Assembly: GCF_018491765.1 (NCBI RefSeq)
Contig: NZ_JABWCU010000005.1
Coordinates: forward strand, 248,001-312,000
Direction: 5' to 3'
Source: Novosphingobium profundi
Lineage (GTDB): Bacteria; Pseudomonadota; Alphaproteobacteria; Sphingomonadales; Sphingomonadaceae
Length of the DNA stretch: 64,000 nt
Shown: positions 61,894 through 64,000 of the stretch, piece by piece
Layout: the number at the start of each line of letters is the position of its first letter
Numbering within the stretch: the first letter of the stretch is position 1
The notes under the pieces: generated by a model
The model's database searches: none
Told to the model about the DNA's origin: nothing
Seen by the model: only the letters and a program-made list of their open reading frames with translations
Program-made: the position numbers and the translations under genes

Positions 61894-64000
61894 CTACGGC
61901 GCATCCGAACCCGCCAGCAGCACGCCGTTGAAGAGGAACTTGAAGGTGGCGAAGGGCTGGCCGCGCTGCGTCACCTCGGGGGCCATGAGATAGACGTGGC
62001 CCTTGCCGAGGCCGCTCTCGACGATGCCGGCCCCGCCATTCAGCCGCTTCTGGCCCCAGGCCCAGCCCGAGACGAGCGGGTCGTCGCGGTCGAACCAGCT
62101 GACCGCGTGCACCGAGGCGTCGTCGGGGCGGAAGACCGGGTTGTTGTTGTAGAACAGGTTGACCCGGGGTGCGACGCCGAAGGCGAGCGGATCGGTGCTG
62201 TCGACTTTTGCGCTCAGGATCGATCCGGGGACGTAGAAGCTGTTCGCGGAGACCTTCTGCACCTTGCCGTCGGGCCCCTTGGGCGCAAGCAGGTTGGTGA
62301 CCGGCACGCCCAGCGCCTCGCCCATGCGCGTGGCGTTGCCCACGGCGATGACCGTGCCGCCGGCCCTCGCGAAGGCGGCGACTTGCGGGAAGGTCTTCTC
62401 GGGCGTGATCGTGCCCAGCATCGGCCGGTAGGCGGCGGGGATCGTCGCGGCTTCGGGCTGGGGGCGCGAGGGTCCGCCTTCGCGGCCGAGGACGTCGCTC
62501 TGGAACACCAGCGCGTCGTACTTCGCGGCAAGGCCGCCCTTGTCGAGCGCCTGGGGATAGACCAGCTCGTAGGGGAATTCGTATTGCTCGAAGATCCAGC
62601 GCGTCCAGCCCGAGGCCATCGAACCGCCGTAGACGTCGACGAGGCCGATCTTCACCGGCTTGATCGCGATCGCCGTGCCCGAGGGCCTGGCCTCCTGCGC
62701 ATAGGCGTCGAGGCCGAGCGGGCCGACACCGGCCGCGACGATGGCGGCGGCCTTGGCCGAGGCCGGGATCCACAGCGCGCCCGGCGCGAGCGTACGGCCC
62801 GCGACGCTTGCGCCCTCCTTCAGCCAGAACACCGGCAGGCCCGCCTTGAGCAGGCGGTTGGTGAGCGTGAAGCTGGTGTTGACGCCGTGGTCGACGATCC
62901 AGCCCGCCTTGCCGTCGCCCACAACGCGGCCCGGCGGCGGGGCGGCGATTACCTCGCCCACGAGCGGGAAGGCGGGCGGCGGCGCGTCGAGCACGCGATC
63001 GAAGGCGACGTTCATCTGCAGCGCCAGCGTATAGCCGGTGACGTCGTAGGGCTTGATCGGCGGGCCGCCTTCATATGCGAAGTCCTGCGGGTGATCCTGC
63101 GGCTCGAACATGTCGAGCACGTGCGGGCGGAAGGCCTGATCGGTGCGCACCACGTAGCTGCCCGCGGGATAGCTCTTGCCCGCGAAGGTGAAGGCGGCGG
63201 GCGCCTGCTGCACCTCGATGCCGGTCTTGATCAGCGCGTTCACGAAGCGCACGGTAGTCGGCATGTCCTGCTGAGCGTCGGCGGGCAGGATGTAGGCGCG
63301 CGGCGCGCGCGTGTCGGGGGCGTGGAGCACGCTTTCGTAGAGACTGGCGGGCACGATCTTCTCGGTTCCCCAGCTGAAGGTTCCGGCGGTCTCCTCGGGG
63401 CCCGGCGGGGGCATTGTCTTCGCAGCTTCGCGGACCGCCTCGAGCCGCTTGGGGGTGACGACCCAGGCGTCGGTGCTGCCCTTGGCGATCTCGTTGCGGC
63501 CCATCACATAGCGGTTGTACTGGATCGTCTCGCGGTAGCGCGAGGCGTAGTCGAGGATCGCGCGGTCCATCTCCTTCACGTAGTCGAGCGACTGCTGGAA
63601 ATGCCATTCCTGCGGCGCGATCGGGAGCACCTCGTCCTGCCGGGGAAGCTGGTTCTCGGGCACCAGCGGGATCTTGAGCGGGGTCGGGTTGCCGATGATC
63701 TCGGTGAGGATGCCGATCTGGTTGTGGAAGTAGCCGATGGTGCGGATGCCGCCGTTGAACCAGGTCGAATAGGGTGCGGCCGAGCGCATGGCCGAGCCGC
63801 CCATGCCCTTGGCGACGAGCCGGGCGTGCATCATCTGCCCGACCACGTCGGTCTGGTTGATGACGAGCGGCTCGTTGTTGAAGTTGTAGGGGTCGCGGAA
63901 AGGCGGGATGAACACCACCGCGCCCAGCGGGCCGGTCTGGTGCTGGTTGTAGAGGATCTGGGGGAACCACTCGCGATAGCCCGCGCGGTTCATGTTGGTC
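61894..64000 (-). CDS. M14-family zinc carboxypeptidase-like protein (N-terminus outside window)
   Basis: C-terminal 702 residues of a large, probably secreted peptidase; the frame is open at the window end, so the signal peptide and first zinc ligands (His-x-x-Glu) are missing. The third zinc-ligand region is visible (FPQILYNQHQTGPLGAVVF). A long C-terminal part with GLVDVYGGSMASGW, VFQSDVLGRE and AVGNATRMGEALG looks like a glutamine-amidotransferase-like accessory domain found in the large M14 subgroup. Ends 80 bp before the GT4 start on the same strand. Confidence 0.85.
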   Translation of the reverse strand, partial: TNMNRAGYREWFPQILYNQHQTGPLGAVVFIPPFRDPYNFNNEPLVINQTDVVGQMMHARLVAKGMGGSAMRSAAPYSTWFNGGIRTIGYFHNQIGILTEIIGNPTPLKIPLVPENQLPRQDEVLPIAPQEWHFQQSLDYVKEMDRAILDYASRYRETIQYNRYVMGRNEIAKGSTDAWVVTPKRLEAVREAAKTMPPPGPEETAGTFSWGTEKIVPASLYESVLHAPDTRAPRAYILPADAQQDMPTTVRFVNALIKTGIEVQQAPAAFTFAGKSYPAGSYVVRTDQAFRPHVLDMFEPQDHPQDFAYEGGPPIKPYDVTGYTLALQMNVAFDRVLDAPPPAFPLVGEVIAAPPPGRVVGDGKAGWIVDHGVNTSFTLTNRLLKAGLPVFWLKEGASVAGRTLAPGALWIPASAKAAAIVAAGVGPLGLDAYAQEARPSGTAIAIKPVKIGLVDVYGGSMASGWTRWIFEQYEFPYELVYPQALDKGGLAAKYDALVFQSDVLGREGGPSRPQPEAATIPAAYRPMLGTITPEKTFPQVAAFARAGGTVIAVGNATRMGEALGVPVTNLLAPKGPDGKVQKVSANSFYVPGSILSAKVDSTDPLAFGVAPRVNLFYNNNPVFRPDDASVHAVSWFDRDDPLVSGWAWGQKRLNGGAGIVESGLGKGHVYLMAPEVTQRGQPFATFKFLFNGVLLAGSDAP

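Overview
The window reads as a chromosomal segment of a GC-rich alphaproteobacterium, most likely a sphingomonad close to Novosphingobium. This rests on high GC, dense operons with 4-bp ATGA/GTGA overlaps, a TonB-dependent receptor, Tat-type signals, an N-terminal-HAD/C-terminal-crotonase fatty acid oxidation protein, a VacJ-like protein and a complex I NDUFA9-like protein. The genus is inferred from overall character, not from a marker gene. I saw no IS element, prophage or CRISPR array. One tRNA gene (Leu, CAG) is present.

Layout. 0-4 kb: the end of a fatty-acid beta-oxidation operon (HAD/crotonase fusion and acyl-CoA dehydrogenase). 4-5.4 kb: a soluble globin-coupled chemoreceptor. 5.6-11.6 kb: a four-gene operon joining a TolC-like outer membrane lipoprotein, an HlyD-like adaptor, OpgG and OpgH, which suggests glucan synthesis coupled to envelope-spanning export. 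11.9-14 kb: YjbQ, then a cytochrome b plus molybdopterin oxidoreductase pair. 14-24 kb: mostly housekeeping genes (wecB/wecC, a spermidine-synthase-like protein, dcd, DoxX, tyrA/hisC, GNAT, an FzlA-like GST, an NDUFA9-like protein) and tRNA-Leu. 24.6-26.9 kb: an arsR-acr3-arsH operon with an apparently leaderless arsR. 26.9-34 kb: a LysR regulator divergent from a complete RND efflux operon.

34-48.4 kb is the most unusual part. A cellulose-synthase-like GT2 without PilZ, a one-TM small protein and a secreted protein with two tandem DUF3131 domains form one operon. Divergent from it is an operon of an outer-membrane barrel candidate, a DUF3131 lipoprotein, a GAF protein and a histidine kinase. 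Next to these lie a partner-switching operon (REC-PP2C phosphatase, STAS antagonist, HATPase anti-sigma-like kinase) and a hybrid kinase / REC / Hpt phosphorelay operon. No bcsB, PilZ or sigma factor gene is visible. I propose that this is an exopolysaccharide secretion system under phosphorelay and partner-switch control; substrate and control logic are inference.

48.4-64 kb: a protein of unknown function, an HSL-type esterase, a TonB-dependent receptor, a MocR-type regulator divergent from PaiB-like, PepSY and propeller-amidohydrolase genes, a VacJ/MlaA-like protein without a lipobox, a GT4 glycosyltransferase and an M14 peptidase cut off by the window end. Long ORFs opposite real genes are numerous because of the GC-rich third codon position and were not annotated.
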